The notes beneath the pieces are model-generated. The model was not told the origin of the DNA. It did no database searches and saw nothing but the letters and a program-made list of their open reading frames with translations. Below are positions 1-9,212 of a stretch of DNA of 64,000 nucleotides, piece by piece; the stretch's first letter is position 1, and every line of letters starts with the position of its first letter. Origin of the DNA: Pseudomonas reidholzensis (lineage in GTDB: Bacteria; Pseudomonadota; Gammaproteobacteria; Pseudomonadales; Pseudomonadaceae); contig NZ_UNOZ01000039.1 in NCBI RefSeq assembly GCF_900536025.1, positions 124,001 to 188,000 of the forward strand, in the 5' to 3' direction. The position numbers were made by a program, and so were the translations under genes.

Positions 1-90
1 ATCCAGTTGTTGCTGGGTCTGCACGCGCTCGTCGGCGAAGGCCGGGCTGAGCAGGCAGGACAGGGCTAGAAGAATCAGGGCGCGGCGCAT
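1..90 (-). CDS. Murein hydrolase activator EnvC-like protein, N-terminal fragment
   Basis: Only the first 30 codons are inside the window; the gene runs off the left edge. They encode a typical Sec signal peptide: an MRR start, a hydrophobic LILLALSCLL core and cleavage near AFA-DE, followed by a glutamine-rich start of the mature protein (VQTQQQLD). A Q-rich coiled coil directly after the signal peptide fits the EnvC/M23 family, and an EnvC-type peptidase gene normally lies next to gpmI in Pseudomonas. The product would be a periplasmic activator of septal amidases. The assignment rests mainly on gene order, because the catalytic or LytM domain is not visible. Confidence 0.55.
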   Translation of the reverse strand, partial: MRRALILLALSCLLSPAFADERVQTQQQLD

Positions 91-144
91 GAGGTTGGGC
101 GTACCAGGGATGGAGACTGGCCTAGTATGCCCGCCCGGGCCTGC

Positions 145-180
145 AAAAAAAACGCCTCGCGGCATCTGCGGCGAGGCGTT
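145..180 (-). terminator. Intrinsic terminator downstream of gpmI
   Basis: A perfect 10-bp inverted repeat (AACGCCTCGC / GCGAGGCGTT, 151-160 with 171-180) is preceded on the plus strand by a run of eight A. Read in the gpmI direction this is a GC-rich hairpin followed by a U tract. It separates gpmI from the envC-like gene downstream. Confidence 0.85.
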
Positions 181-227
181 TGTCTGGAAACCCGTGCAAT
201 CGGGGCCGCAAAGCGGCCCCGGCGGCA

Positions 228-1763
228 TCAGGCATCCACCAGGATCGAGGTGCCGGTCATTTCGGCAGGCTTGTCCAGGCCCAGCAGTTGCAGCATGGTC
301 GGCGCGACATCGGCGAGCACGCCGCCGTCACGCACCTTCAGCTTGCGCTTGCCGACATAAATGAACGGTACCGGCTCGGTGGTGTGGGCGGTGTGCGCCT
401 GGCCGGTGCATTCGTCTTCCATCTGCTCGACGTTGCCGTGGTCGGCGGTGATCAGCGCTTCGCCGTCAACCTTGTCCAGCGCCTCGACGATGCGCCCGAC
501 GCAGGTGTCCAGCGCCTCGACGGCCTTGACCGCGGCGTCGAACACGCCGGTGTGGCCGACCATGTCGCCATTCGCGTAGTTGACCACGATGACGTCGAAA
601 CGCTGCTGCTCGATGGCCTCGACGATACGGTCGGTGACCTCGGGTGCGTTCATCTCCGGCTGCAGGTCGTAGGTGGCGACTTTCGGCGAAGGGATGAGGA
701 TGCGCTCTTCGCCTTCGAACGGTTCTTCACGGCCACCCGAGAAGAAGAAGGTGACGTGCGCATACTTCTCGGTTTCGGCGATGCGCAGCTGGGTCTTGCC
801 GTGCTTCGCCAGGTATTCGCCGAGCACGTTGTCCAGGCTGGCCGGGGCGAAGGCCGCGGGCGCGGCGATTTTCGCCGAGTACTGGGTCAGGCCGATGTAG
901 GCGGCGAGCTTGGGCAGGCGGGCCCGCGGGAACTCGTTGAAGTCGGGCTCGACAAACGCCCGCGACAGCTCGCGGGCGCGGTCGGCGCGGAAGTTCATGA
1001 AGATCACCGCGTCGCCGTCTTCGACCTTGACCGCCTCGCCGATGCGCGTGGCCTTGACGAACTCGTCGCTCTCGTCGCGGGCGTAGGCGGCTTCGAGGCC
1101 GGCCACGGCAGTGTCGGCGCTGTACTCGGCGGCCGAGTCGACGATCAGGTTGTAGGCGGCGCTGACGCGGTCCCAGCGGTTGTCGCGGTCCATCGCGAAG
1201 TAGCGGCCGATGATGCTGGCGATGCGGCCCTTGCCGAGCTTGGCGAAGGCGGCGTCGAGCAGCTCGATGGACGACTGCGCGCTGCGCGGCGGCGTGTCAC
1301 GGCCGTCGAGGAAGGCGTGCAGGTAGATTTTTTCGGCGCCACGCTGGGCGGCCAGCTCGGCCATCGCCACCAGGTGGTCCTGATGGCTGTGGACGCCGCC
1401 GTCGGACAGCAGGCCAAGGATGTGCACGGCCTTGCCAGCGCCCGCAGCCTTGTCCACAGCGCCGCAGAGCACCGGGTTTTCGAAGAACTCGCCGTCGCGG
1501 ATGGCTTTGGTCACCCGGGTGAAGTCCTGGTAGACGACACGCCCGGCCCCCAGGTTCATGTGGCCGACCTCGGAGTTGCCCATCTGCCCGTCCGGCAGGC
1601 CGACATCCATGCCGGAGCCTGAGATCAAGCCGTGCGGCAGGGTAGCGCGCAGGCGATCGTAGACCGGTGTGTTGGCTGCAAAGATGGCGTTGTACTCGGG
1701 GCTTTCGCTGTGACCGAATCCATCCAGGATGATCAGGACCAGGGGTTTAGGCGTGCTCGTCAT
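228..1763 (-). CDS. gpmI: 2,3-bisphosphoglycerate-independent phosphoglycerate mutase
   Basis: Cytoplasmic glycolytic and gluconeogenic enzyme that interconverts 3- and 2-phosphoglycerate using two Mn ions. The 511-aa product has the usual length of the family. The first metal site (LIILDGFG, Asp14) is at the N-terminus, the phospho-accepting serine is in MGNSEVGH (Ser64), and the C-terminal metal motif is ITADHGN. I start at MTSTPKP; a start three codons upstream is open but adds residues not usual for the family. The gene is transcribed away from the rhodanese-grxC-secB operon and ends at a strong terminator. Identification is firm. Confidence 0.97.
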   Translation of the reverse strand: MTSTPKPLVLIILDGFGHSESPEYNAIFAANTPVYDRLRATLPHGLISGSGMDVGLPDGQMGNSEVGHMNLGAGRVVYQDFTRVTKAIRDGEFFENPVLCGAVDKAAGAGKAVHILGLLSDGGVHSHQDHLVAMAELAAQRGAEKIYLHAFLDGRDTPPRSAQSSIELLDAAFAKLGKGRIASIIGRYFAMDRDNRWDRVSAAYNLIVDSAAEYSADTAVAGLEAAYARDESDEFVKATRIGEAVKVEDGDAVIFMNFRADRARELSRAFVEPDFNEFPRARLPKLAAYIGLTQYSAKIAAPAAFAPASLDNVLGEYLAKHGKTQLRIAETEKYAHVTFFFSGGREEPFEGEERILIPSPKVATYDLQPEMNAPEVTDRIVEAIEQQRFDVIVVNYANGDMVGHTGVFDAAVKAVEALDTCVGRIVEALDKVDGEALITADHGNVEQMEDECTGQAHTAHTTEPVPFIYVGKRKLKVRDGGVLADVAPTMLQLLGLDKPAEMTGTSILVDA

Positions 1764-1907
1764 CAATCCCACTCACGGTTGCTAGAAGATGATAAAGACA
1801 CACATTTTAGGGCAAATACGCCATCTGAGGCGAAAATTCCTCTTACGGGTCGAGCAGGGTCCCGGGCGGCGCCGATGAAAGCTGTCCTGCTCCCTGGCCG
1901 CTGGGCT

Positions 1908-1935
1908 TTGGTGGGCCTTGGGGGCTGTGTATACT
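1908..1935 (+). promoter_or_regulatory. Candidate sigma-70 promoter of the rhodanese-grxC-secB operon
   Basis: TTGGTG at 1908-1913 and TATACT at 1930-1935 are 16 bp apart, about 33 bp upstream of the ATG at 1969. The -10 element is strong and the -35 is mediocre. This lies in the divergent gap between gpmI and the rhodanese-like gene. Confidence 0.5.
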
Positions 1936-1968
1936 GGCCGACATTTTCAATCGCCTGGAACACACCTG

Positions 1969-2382
1969 ATGGTTGCCAACCTGATCACATTTGCCACAAA
2001 CCACTTTATTCTGGTGGCGATCTTCTTCGTTCTGCTGATCCTGCTGCTGATCAACGAAATCCGTCGTGGCGGGCAGAGCCTGAGCAACGCTCAGCTGACT
2101 GCGCTGGTCAACGCCGACAAGGCCGTGGTCATCGATATCCGCACCAGCAAAGAGTACTCGGCCGGCCACATCGTTGGCGCCCTGAACATCCCGCAAGACA
2201 AGCTCATCAGCCGTATGGCCGAGCTGGACAAGCATAAAGACAAGACCCTGATTCTGGTCGATAGCATGGGCCAGCAGTCTGGCACCCTCTGCCGTGAACT
2301 GCTCAAAGCCGGTTACACCGCCGCCAAGCTCAGCGGTGGCGTTTCCAGCTGGAAAGCCGATAACCTGCCCTTGGTGAAGTGA
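1969..2382 (+). CDS. Membrane-anchored rhodanese-like protein, catalytic Cys replaced (YibN type)
   Basis: The 137-aa protein has an N-terminal transmembrane helix (about residues 11-28) followed by a cytoplasmic rhodanese fold (VVIDIRTSKEY, GHIVGALNIP, LSGGVSSW). At the catalytic loop, where active sulfurtransferases have Cys in CxxGxR, the sequence is DSMGQQS, with Asp98 in the Cys position. E. coli YibN has, as I recall, the same substitution and the same neighbours (grxC, secB, gpmI). It is therefore probably not a sulfurtransferase and more likely a membrane-associated binding protein. The start at 1969 places the TM helix at the N-terminus; an in-frame upstream ATG at 1918 overlaps the promoter. 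Confidence 0.88.
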   Translation: MVANLITFATNHFILVAIFFVLLILLLINEIRRGGQSLSNAQLTALVNADKAVVIDIRTSKEYSAGHIVGALNIPQDKLISRMAELDKHKDKTLILVDSMGQQSGTLCRELLKAGYTAAKLSGGVSSWKADNLPLVK

Positions 2383-2383
2383 T

Positions 2384-2638
2384 ATGAAGCCCGTCATCGT
2401 TTATTCCAGCGACTACTGCCCCTATTGCATGCGCGCCAAGTCCCTGCTGCAGAGCAAGGGCGTGGCGTTCGAGGAAATCAAGGTCGACGGTAAACCCCAG
2501 GTGCGTGCCGAAATGAGCCACAAGGCCGGCCGTACCTCGGTGCCGCAGATCTGGATCGGCAGCACCCATGTCGGTGGTTGCGATGACCTGTATGCCCTCG
2601 AGCGGGCGGGCAAGCTCGACAGCCTTCTCGCGGCCTGA
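2384..2638 (+). CDS. grxC: Glutaredoxin 3
   Basis: Small cytoplasmic dithiol oxidoreductase (84 aa) that uses glutathione to reduce protein disulfides and mixed disulfides. It has the CPYC active site (Cys12, Cys15), the TSVPQIWIG cis-Pro segment and the GGCDDL glutathione-binding motif. It starts 1 nt after the rhodanese stop codon, so the two are almost certainly translated from one mRNA, with secB next. Identification is firm. Confidence 0.96.
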   Translation: MKPVIVYSSDYCPYCMRAKSLLQSKGVAFEEIKVDGKPQVRAEMSHKAGRTSVPQIWIGSTHVGGCDDLYALERAGKLDSLLAA

Positions 2639-2677
2639 TGCACACCGCTTAGAAAACCATTAGGAAAAGGATCTGCC

Positions 2678-3163
2678 ATGACTGACCAACAGAACAACGG
2701 CGCCGCCGCCGACGAAACCGCACCTCAATTCTCCATGCAGCGCATCTATGTGCGTGACCTGTCGTTCGAAGCGCCGAAGAGCCCGCAGGTCTTCCGTCAG
2801 CAGTGGGAGCCGCAGGTTGCCCTGGACCTGAACACCAAGCAGAAGGCGCTGGAAGGCGACTTCCATGAAGTCGTGCTGACCCTCTCGGTTACCGTCAAGA
2901 ACGGTGACGAAGTCGCGTTCATCGCCGAAGTGCAACAGGCCGGTATCTTCCTGATCAAGAACCTCGACGCCGCGTCGATGAGCCACACGCTGGGCGCGTT
3001 CTGCCCGAACATCCTGTTCCCGTACGCGCGCGAGACCCTGGACAGCCTGGTCACCCGTGGTTCGTTCCCGGCACTGATGCTGTCGCCGGTCAACTTCGAC
3101 GCCCTGTACGCGCAAGAGATGGAGCGCATGCAGGCCGCTGGCGAAGCGCCGTCGCTGCAGTAA
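2678..3163 (+). CDS. secB: Protein-export chaperone SecB
   Basis: Homotetrameric cytosolic chaperone that keeps precursor proteins unfolded and delivers them to SecA. The 161-aa product has the family features: an early QRIYVRDLSFEAP strand, the central TLSVTVKNG strands, the conserved CPNILFPYARE stretch and an acidic/Gln-rich C-terminal tail. AGGAAAAGGA lies just upstream of the ATG. It is the last gene of the rhodanese-grxC-secB operon and is followed by a bidirectional terminator. Confidence 0.97.
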   Translation: MTDQQNNGAAADETAPQFSMQRIYVRDLSFEAPKSPQVFRQQWEPQVALDLNTKQKALEGDFHEVVLTLSVTVKNGDEVAFIAEVQQAGIFLIKNLDAASMSHTLGAFCPNILFPYARETLDSLVTRGSFPALMLSPVNFDALYAQEMERMQAAGEAPSLQ

Positions 3164-3179
3164 TCGCAGCTGCGAGATA

Positions 3180-3209
3180 AAAAAGCGCCCCTCGGGGCGC
3201 TTTTTTTGT
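3180..3209. terminator. Bidirectional terminator between secB and trmL
   Basis: The hairpin has arms AGCGCCCC (3184-3191) and GGGGCGCT (3194-3201), with a run of A on the left and a run of seven T on the right. It can end transcription of secB (plus) and trmL (minus), which converge here. Confidence 0.9.
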
Positions 3210-3222
3210 GGCGAGTGCCGGC

Positions 3223-3678
3223 TCAGGCAAAGCCTTGCTGGCGCCAGGCCTCGTACACCGTCACGGCCACGGTATTGGACAGGTTCAAGCTGCGGCACCC
3301 TGGCTGCATCGGCAAGCGCAGCTTCTGCTCCGCCGGCAGGCTGTCCAGTACCTCGGCCGGCAAGCCGCGGCTTTCAGGTCCGAACAGGAATGCATCGCCC
3401 GGCTGATAGGCCACCTCGTGGAACGGGTGCGAGCCCTTGGTGGTAAACGCGAACAGCCGCGGCTGGCCCAGGCTCTCCAGGCATCCGGCCAGGCTCTCAT
3501 GGCGCTTGAGCGTGGCATACTCATGGTAATCCAGCCCTGCCCGGCGCAGCCGCTTGTCGTCCAACTCGAAGCCGATCGGATCGATCAGGTGCAGGTGGCA
3601 ACCGGTGTTGGCACAGAGGCGGATGATATTGCCGGTATTCGGCGGAATTTCTGGTTGAAAAAGGATGACGTGAAACAT
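3223..3678 (-). CDS. trmL: tRNA (cytidine/uridine-34 2'-O)-methyltransferase
   Basis: SPOUT-class methyltransferase that 2'-O-methylates the wobble nucleotide of tRNA-Leu isoacceptors with SAM. The 151-aa length is typical. Visible motifs are PEIPPNTGNIIRLC (residues 9-22), FLFGPESRGLP (97-107) and RSLNLSNTVAV (129-139), which form the trefoil-knot cofactor site. The start is MFHVILFQPE, with GGAG a few bases upstream on the minus strand. Its ATG at 3678-3676 overlaps the ATG of the divergent gene starting at 3677. The longer open frame reaching 4404 runs through repeats and is not coding. Confidence 0.96.
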   Translation of the reverse strand: MFHVILFQPEIPPNTGNIIRLCANTGCHLHLIDPIGFELDDKRLRRAGLDYHEYATLKRHESLAGCLESLGQPRLFAFTTKGSHPFHEVAYQPGDAFLFGPESRGLPAEVLDSLPAEQKLRLPMQPGCRSLNLSNTVAVTVYEAWRQQGFA

Positions 3679-4114
3679 GCACGGCTCCAAGCATGAAGAT
3701 GACGGGCATTCTACCCCCGAACCCGACCTGCGTTCGAAAGCCTTCCTGCGGGTCATGCTCTCGCTGGCCCTGTTTGGTGTGCTGGTGGGGCTGATGATCG
3801 GCCGCCTGACCGCCCCTGAAGAGCGCGTGCTGGAGCAGGTCGAGGTGGTCCAGGGCGGTCTCGACCTGTGGTTCAACGAAGAGCCCAAGCTGCACGGCGA
3901 AAATGTCGAAGGGACCGTCGCGGTGGTGTTCCAGGCCACCGGCAAGGCGGCGCGCGGGCAATTGATGTTGCAGGGCAAGCCGGTCGGCTGGCGGTTGCGC
4001 AAGAGTGAGGAAGGTTTGCTGCTGACGGTGGTGGCCGCGCGTGCGCTGCAGGGCGAGTGGGCCGGTGCAGAGGACGCGGGGCGTTGGCGGGTGCAGGTGA
4101 GGCTGCACGAATAA
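3677..4114 (+). CDS. Small single-pass membrane protein of unknown function
   Basis: The 145-aa protein has a short charged N-terminus, one transmembrane helix (about residues 25-43, VMLSLALFGVLVGLMIGRL) and a roughly 100-residue domain predicted to be periplasmic. I do not recognise a catalytic motif; charged and small residues suggest a small beta-rich domain. A gene of this type lies between trmL and ntrC in P. putida as I remember it, so it is likely real. Its ATG overlaps the trmL start codon head to head, with AAGGA about 10 bases upstream. The last 35 bp of the gene resemble the tandem repeat that follows. Confidence 0.7.
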   Translation: MHGSKHEDDGHSTPEPDLRSKAFLRVMLSLALFGVLVGLMIGRLTAPEERVLEQVEVVQGGLDLWFNEEPKLHGENVEGTVAVVFQATGKAARGQLMLQGKPVGWRLRKSEEGLLLTVVAARALQGEWAGAEDAGRWRVQVRLHE

Positions 4115-4390
4115 AAGAGGGGATTCCCGGCCTGCCTGTACCGAGGTCCCCAGAACCGTGGCGTCTCCTGTGCGGCGTTGGGCCGCCGGGAGGGCGCTGG
4201 GTGTTGGCGTGTGCGGCGAGCCGCACGAATAAAAGAGGGGATTCCCGGCCTGCCTGTACCGAGGTCCCCAGAACCGTGGCGCCCCCTGTGCGGCGCTGGG
4301 CCGCTGCGAGGACGCTGGGTGTTTGGGTGTGCAGCGAGCCGCACGAATAAAAGAGGGGAATTCCCGGCCTGCCTGTACCGAGGTCCCCGA
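4070..4390. repeat. 118-bp tandem repeat overlapping the 3' end of the membrane-protein gene
   Basis: The anchor GCACGAATAAAAGAGGGG recurs at 4105, 4223 and 4341, exactly 118 bp apart, each time followed by CCCGGCCTGCCTGTACCGAGGTCCC. The first anchor contains the stop codon of the upstream gene, and similarity extends about 35 bp into its coding sequence (GAGGACGC at 4070; matching GAGGGCGC at 4190 and GAGGACGC at 4308). There are two full units and a partial third that ends near 4388. Since 118 is not a multiple of three, no frame is maintained through the array. Confidence 0.85.
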
Positions 4391-4694
4391 AACTGGATAT
4401 ACAAGGGTTATTGCAGGTGTCGTGCCAGTTTCGGAAAGCCCGGAAACATTGCGTTTCACGGCGTTTTTGCCAGGTTTTGAGGGGATTTGTGCCTTGGCGC
4501 GGTGCGCTCGGCACAGGATCGGTGCACGCGCCCTGAAAAAGCTTGGGGCCGCTTTGCGGCCCATCGCAGGCAAGCCAGCTCCTACAGGTATTGCGCCGCC
4601 CTTGAAGTCGACGCGGTCCCTGTAGGAGCTGGCTTGCCTGCGATGGGCTGCAAAGCAGCCCCAAAATCTACAGATTCAGTGCATCAATCCGGGA
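4391..4694. other. Intergenic region with a paired REP element
   Basis: No convincing gene is present. A 10-bp inverted repeat (CCGAAACTGG at 4387-4396, CCAGTTTCGG at 4425-4434) lies at the right border of the tandem repeat. Further right, 4544-4662 is a pair of oppositely oriented REP elements: CAGGCAAGCCAGCTCCTACAG near 4567 and its complement near 4621, flanked by GGGGCCGCTTTGCGGCCC-type hairpins. The pair follows the ntrC stop codon and may act as a 3' stabiliser or terminator for it. Confidence 0.6.
4544..4662. repeat. REP element pair (BIME-like)
   Basis: Two inverted copies of the Pseudomonas REP core (GCAAGCCAGCTCCTACAGG), about 30 bp apart, each with an outer GGGGC...GCCCC hairpin. 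It lies downstream of ntrC. Confidence 0.8.
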
Positions 4695-6130
<1,436 letters not shown>

Positions 6131-6131
<1 letters not shown>

Positions 6132-7213
6132 TAGGCAGTGGCTCCTTGTTCCAGAGGCAGGAAGATCGAGAACGTGGTGTGGCCGGCGTGGCTTTCGCAC
6201 TCGATCAGGCCCTGGTGCTGGCTGATGATGTTCTGGGTAATGGCCAGGCCGAGCCCGGTACCGTCCGGGCGTCCGCTGACCATGGGATAGAAGAGGGTGT
6301 CCTGCAGTTCCGCCGGGATCCCGGGGCCGTTATCGGTGATCTCGACGCGGGCCACCAGGCGGTGACGGATATGCCCGATGGTGAACTGGCGCACCGCGCG
6401 GCTGCGCAGGGTGATGCGGCCCAGGCGCAGTTCGTTCTGGCCGCTGATCGCCTGCATGGCGTTGCGCACGATGTTGAGCACCGCCTGGATCATCTGCTCG
6501 CGGTCGATCAGCACGTCCGGCAGGCTGGGGTCGTAGTCACGCACCAAGGTGATGCAGCCCTGGCTTTCGGCCTCGACCAGGCTGCAGACCCGCTCCAGCA
6601 CTTCGTGGATATTGGTCATGGCCAGCGAGGGCAGCTTGTTCGAGCCGAGCATGCGGTCGACCAGGTTACGCAGGCGGTCGGCTTCCTCGATGATCACGTT
6701 GGTGTAATCGCGCAGGCCGTCGTTGGGCAGCTCGCGGGCGAGCAACTGCGCGGCGCCGCGAATACCGCCCAGCGGATTCTTTATTTCGTGGGCCAGGCCG
6801 CGCACCAGCATCTTGGTGGTTTCCTGCTTGGACAGCTGGGCTTCTTCCTTGGTGATGCGCAGCAGTCGGTCGCGCGGGTGCACTTCCAGCAGCAGCAGGG
6901 TCTGGCCCTGGTGCAGGATCGGCGTAACGGCGTAATCGACAGTGATGCTCTGGCCGGTCAGCGAGGTCAGCTGCGCTTCGCGCTTGGTGAACGGGTGCGC
7001 CTGCTCGACGGCCTGGCGCAGCGAATTGAGCGCCTCGGTCGACTCGGTGAACAACTCGCTGATGAACTGCCCATGACTGCGCTGACCACTCACGGCGAGC
7101 AGCATTTCTGCAGCCGGGTTCATGTACTCCAGGCGCAGCTCGGCGTTGAGCAGGAGCGTGGCAGTGGTCAGGTTGTCCAGAAGCAGGCGGTGCTGTGCAT
7201 CGCTGATGGTCAT
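6131..7213 (-). CDS. ntrB: Nitrogen regulation sensor histidine kinase/phosphatase NtrB
   Basis: The 360-aa cytosolic kinase has no membrane segment. A PAS-type sensor domain (about 1-115) precedes the phospho-acceptor H-box GLAHEIKNPLGG (His142) and the ATP-binding domain with N-box NIVRNAMQA and G-boxes DNGPGIP and GTGLGL. It phosphorylates NtrC under nitrogen limitation and dephosphorylates it when bound by PII. I start at MTISDAQHRLL, the usual family start; the frame stays open for 83 codons upstream, but that stretch is intergenic in character. It is the first gene of ntrBC and overlaps ntrC by one base. Confidence 0.96.
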
Positions 7214-7585
7214 GGGGCGTCGTCGACCTCTTTTGGCACATGGGCCGCCGCTGGCTGAACCAAGGGCGGGCGCGCTGGTGATCCGCGTGATGGTTTGAAA
7301 ATGCAAGAAACAAACCAAGGCTCCGAAAAGAAGCGGTATTACCTGATAAAGCCCTGAATATGCGCTATTGCGAGCCAGAATCTGCGGATGAAACGATTCA
7401 TGTGATCCATATTGGGGTGCATTGCGGGGCATCTCACCCAATGACGCACCAATATAGAGCATAGAAGACAGTGGGCAGGGAGGAGGCGTGCGTGCGGCAA
7501 GGTTCTCACCGTCGCAGAAACGAAAACGGCCTCCCGAGGGAGGCCGTCTTCAGTTGATGCTTAGCGACGCCAGGCGTCGCTCACA
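7214..7585. other. glnA-ntrB intergenic region
   Basis: This 372-bp gap holds the glnA terminator (7523-7547) and otherwise shows no gene. A GG-N10-GC arrangement with TTGC in minus orientation (reverse complement of 7496-7511, GGTGAGAACCTTGC) weakly resembles a sigma-54 -24/-12 element upstream of ntrB. Half-sites like GCACC/GGTGC occur around 7415-7450. Both are suggestive only. Confidence 0.4.
7520..7550 (-). terminator. Intrinsic terminator of glnA
   Basis: A perfect 10-bp stem (ACGGCCTCCC 7526-7535, GGGAGGCCGT 7538-7547) has a 2-base loop and a short A run to its left, which is a U tract on the minus-strand transcript. It lies 36 bp downstream of the glnA stop. Confidence 0.85.
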
Positions 7586-8992
7586 TCAGCAGCTGTAGTA
7601 CAGCTCGTATTCCAGCGGGTGCACGAAGGTACGGACCTTGATCTCTTCTTCGCTCTTCAGCTCGATGAAGGCATCGATGAAGTCGTCGGAGAACACGCCG
7701 CCCTTGGTCAGGAACGCACGGCCTTTATCCAGCTCTTCCAGAGCCTCTTTCAGGCTGCCGCACACTTGCGGGATGTCTTTGGCTTCTTCAGGCGGCAGGT
7801 CGTAGAGGTTCTTGTCGGCTGCGTCGCCTGGGTGGATCTTGTTCTGGATGCCGTCCAGGCCAGCCATCAGCAGGGCCGCGAAGGCCAGGTACGGGTTGGC
7901 CGATGGGTCCGGGAAGCGCGCTTCGATACGGCGAGCCTTAGGGCTGCTGACGTAAGGAATACGGATCGAGGCGGAACGGTTGCGCGCCGAGTAGGCCAGC
8001 ATTACCGGTGCTTCGAAACCTGGGACCAGACGCTTGTAGGAGTTGGTCGACGGGTTGGTGAAGCCGTTCAGGGCCTTACCGTGTTTGATGATGCCGCCGA
8101 TGAAGTACAGGGCGGTATCGGACAGGCCGGCATAGCCTTCACCTGCGAAGGTGTTCTTGCCGTCTTTCCAGATCGACATGTGCACGTGCATGCCCGAGCC
8201 GTTGTCGCCGTACAGCGGCTTAGGCATGAAGGTAGCGGTGCGGCCGTAAGCGTCGGCAACGTTGTGCACGACGTACTTCAGGGCCTGGACTTCGTCAGCT
8301 TTCTTCACCAGGGTGTTGAACTTGACGCCGATTTCGTTCTGGCCGGCAGTCGCCACTTCGTGGTGGTGAACTTCGACGATCTGACCCATTTCTTCCAGTG
8401 CGTTGCACATGGCAGTACGGATTTCGTGGTCGTGATCGAACGGAGGAACCGGGAAGTAGCCGCCTTTGACGCCTGGGCGGTGGCCTTTGTTGCCGCCTTC
8501 GATGTCAGCACCGGTCATCCACGAGCCTTGCTCGGAGAAGATCTTGAACATCGAGCCGGAGATGTCCGACTGGAACTTCACTTCGTCGAAGATGAAGAAC
8601 TCAGGCTCTGGACCGGCGAACACGGTGTCACCGATGCCGGTGCTCTTGAGGAATTCTTCGGCGCGCTTGGCGATCGCACGTGGGTCGCGATCGTAGCCGA
8701 GCATGCTCGACGGGTCGACGATGTCGCAGGTGATGATCAGGGTCGGTTCTTCGGTGAACGGGTCCAGCACGGCAGTGTCGTCAACCGGCATCAGGATCAT
8801 GTCGGAGGCTTCGATGCCTTTCCAGCCAGCGATGGACGAACCGTCGAACATCTTGCCGACTTCGAAGAAGTCTTCGTCCAGACCATCGCGCGCCGGCATG
8901 GTCACGTGATGCTGAGTGCCTTTGGTGTCTGTGAAACGCAGATCAATCCACTTGACGTCATGATCTTTGATGAGCTGAACCGACTTCGACAT
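7586..8992 (-). CDS. glnA: Glutamine synthetase type I
   Basis: Dodecameric cytosolic enzyme that makes glutamine from glutamate, ammonia and ATP. The 468-aa length is standard for GSI. Visible landmarks are the beta-Grasp N-terminus (LRFTDTKGTQHHV), the PGFEAPVMLAYSARNRSASIRIP active-site region read in two parts (VPGFEAP and NRSASIRIP), and the adenylylation loop NLYDLPPEEA, whose Tyr is modified by GlnE. I start at MSKSVQLIKDHD, directly behind a very strong ribosome site (CCGGAGGACAAC). A sigma-54 promoter and NtrC site lie upstream, so expression should rise on nitrogen limitation. Confidence 0.98.
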   Translation of the reverse strand: MSKSVQLIKDHDVKWIDLRFTDTKGTQHHVTMPARDGLDEDFFEVGKMFDGSSIAGWKGIEASDMILMPVDDTAVLDPFTEEPTLIITCDIVDPSSMLGYDRDPRAIAKRAEEFLKSTGIGDTVFAGPEPEFFIFDEVKFQSDISGSMFKIFSEQGSWMTGADIEGGNKGHRPGVKGGYFPVPPFDHDHEIRTAMCNALEEMGQIVEVHHHEVATAGQNEIGVKFNTLVKKADEVQALKYVVHNVADAYGRTATFMPKPLYGDNGSGMHVHMSIWKDGKNTFAGEGYAGLSDTALYFIGGIIKHGKALNGFTNPSTNSYKRLVPGFEAPVMLAYSARNRSASIRIPYVSSPKARRIEARFPDPSANPYLAFAALLMAGLDGIQNKIHPGDAADKNLYDLPPEEAKDIPQVCGSLKEALEELDKGRAFLTKGGVFSDDFIDAFIELKSEEEIKVRTFVHPLEYELYYSC

Positions 8993-9091
8993 GTTGTCCT
9001 CCGGAGGGTCTAGAGCGCGGTGGGCCGCTGCTCTGGAAAAAGGGTGTGGCCGGGCGCGCATAGTCGGCCAAGCTTACCTGCCTCACAAGGG

Positions 9092-9107
9092 AGCAAATTG
9101 CATGCCA
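9092..9107 (-). promoter_or_regulatory. Sigma-54 promoter of glnA
   Basis: On the minus strand this reads TGGCATGCAATTTGCT, matching the -24/-12 consensus TGGCACGRNNNTTGCW in all but two constrained positions and with correct GG-N10-GC spacing. It lies about 100 bp upstream of the glnA ATG, in the expected orientation. Confidence 0.85.
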
Positions 9108-9212
9108 GTGCCCGAAAATGGCGAGCCTGAGACAAAAGCAGGCGTTTGCGGGCACATTGGCTACGGCTGCGGAAGAAAAACGCACTCATAAGATGCAGAA
9201 TTTGCCTGCGGC

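Noticed and set aside
4105..4390. CRISPR-like array at the 118-bp repeats
   Set aside because: The whole unit repeats, with no short repeat/unique spacer alternation, and no cas gene is present.
4057..4625. Several roughly 100-codon frames within the tandem repeat
   Set aside because: The 118-bp period shifts the frame at every unit, and the translations are only repeats of one another in different frames.
7214..7462. 83-codon N-terminal extension of ntrB
   Set aside because: NtrB proteins start at the MTISDAQ-type N-terminus; the extension has no similarity to a sensor domain and lies in the control region.
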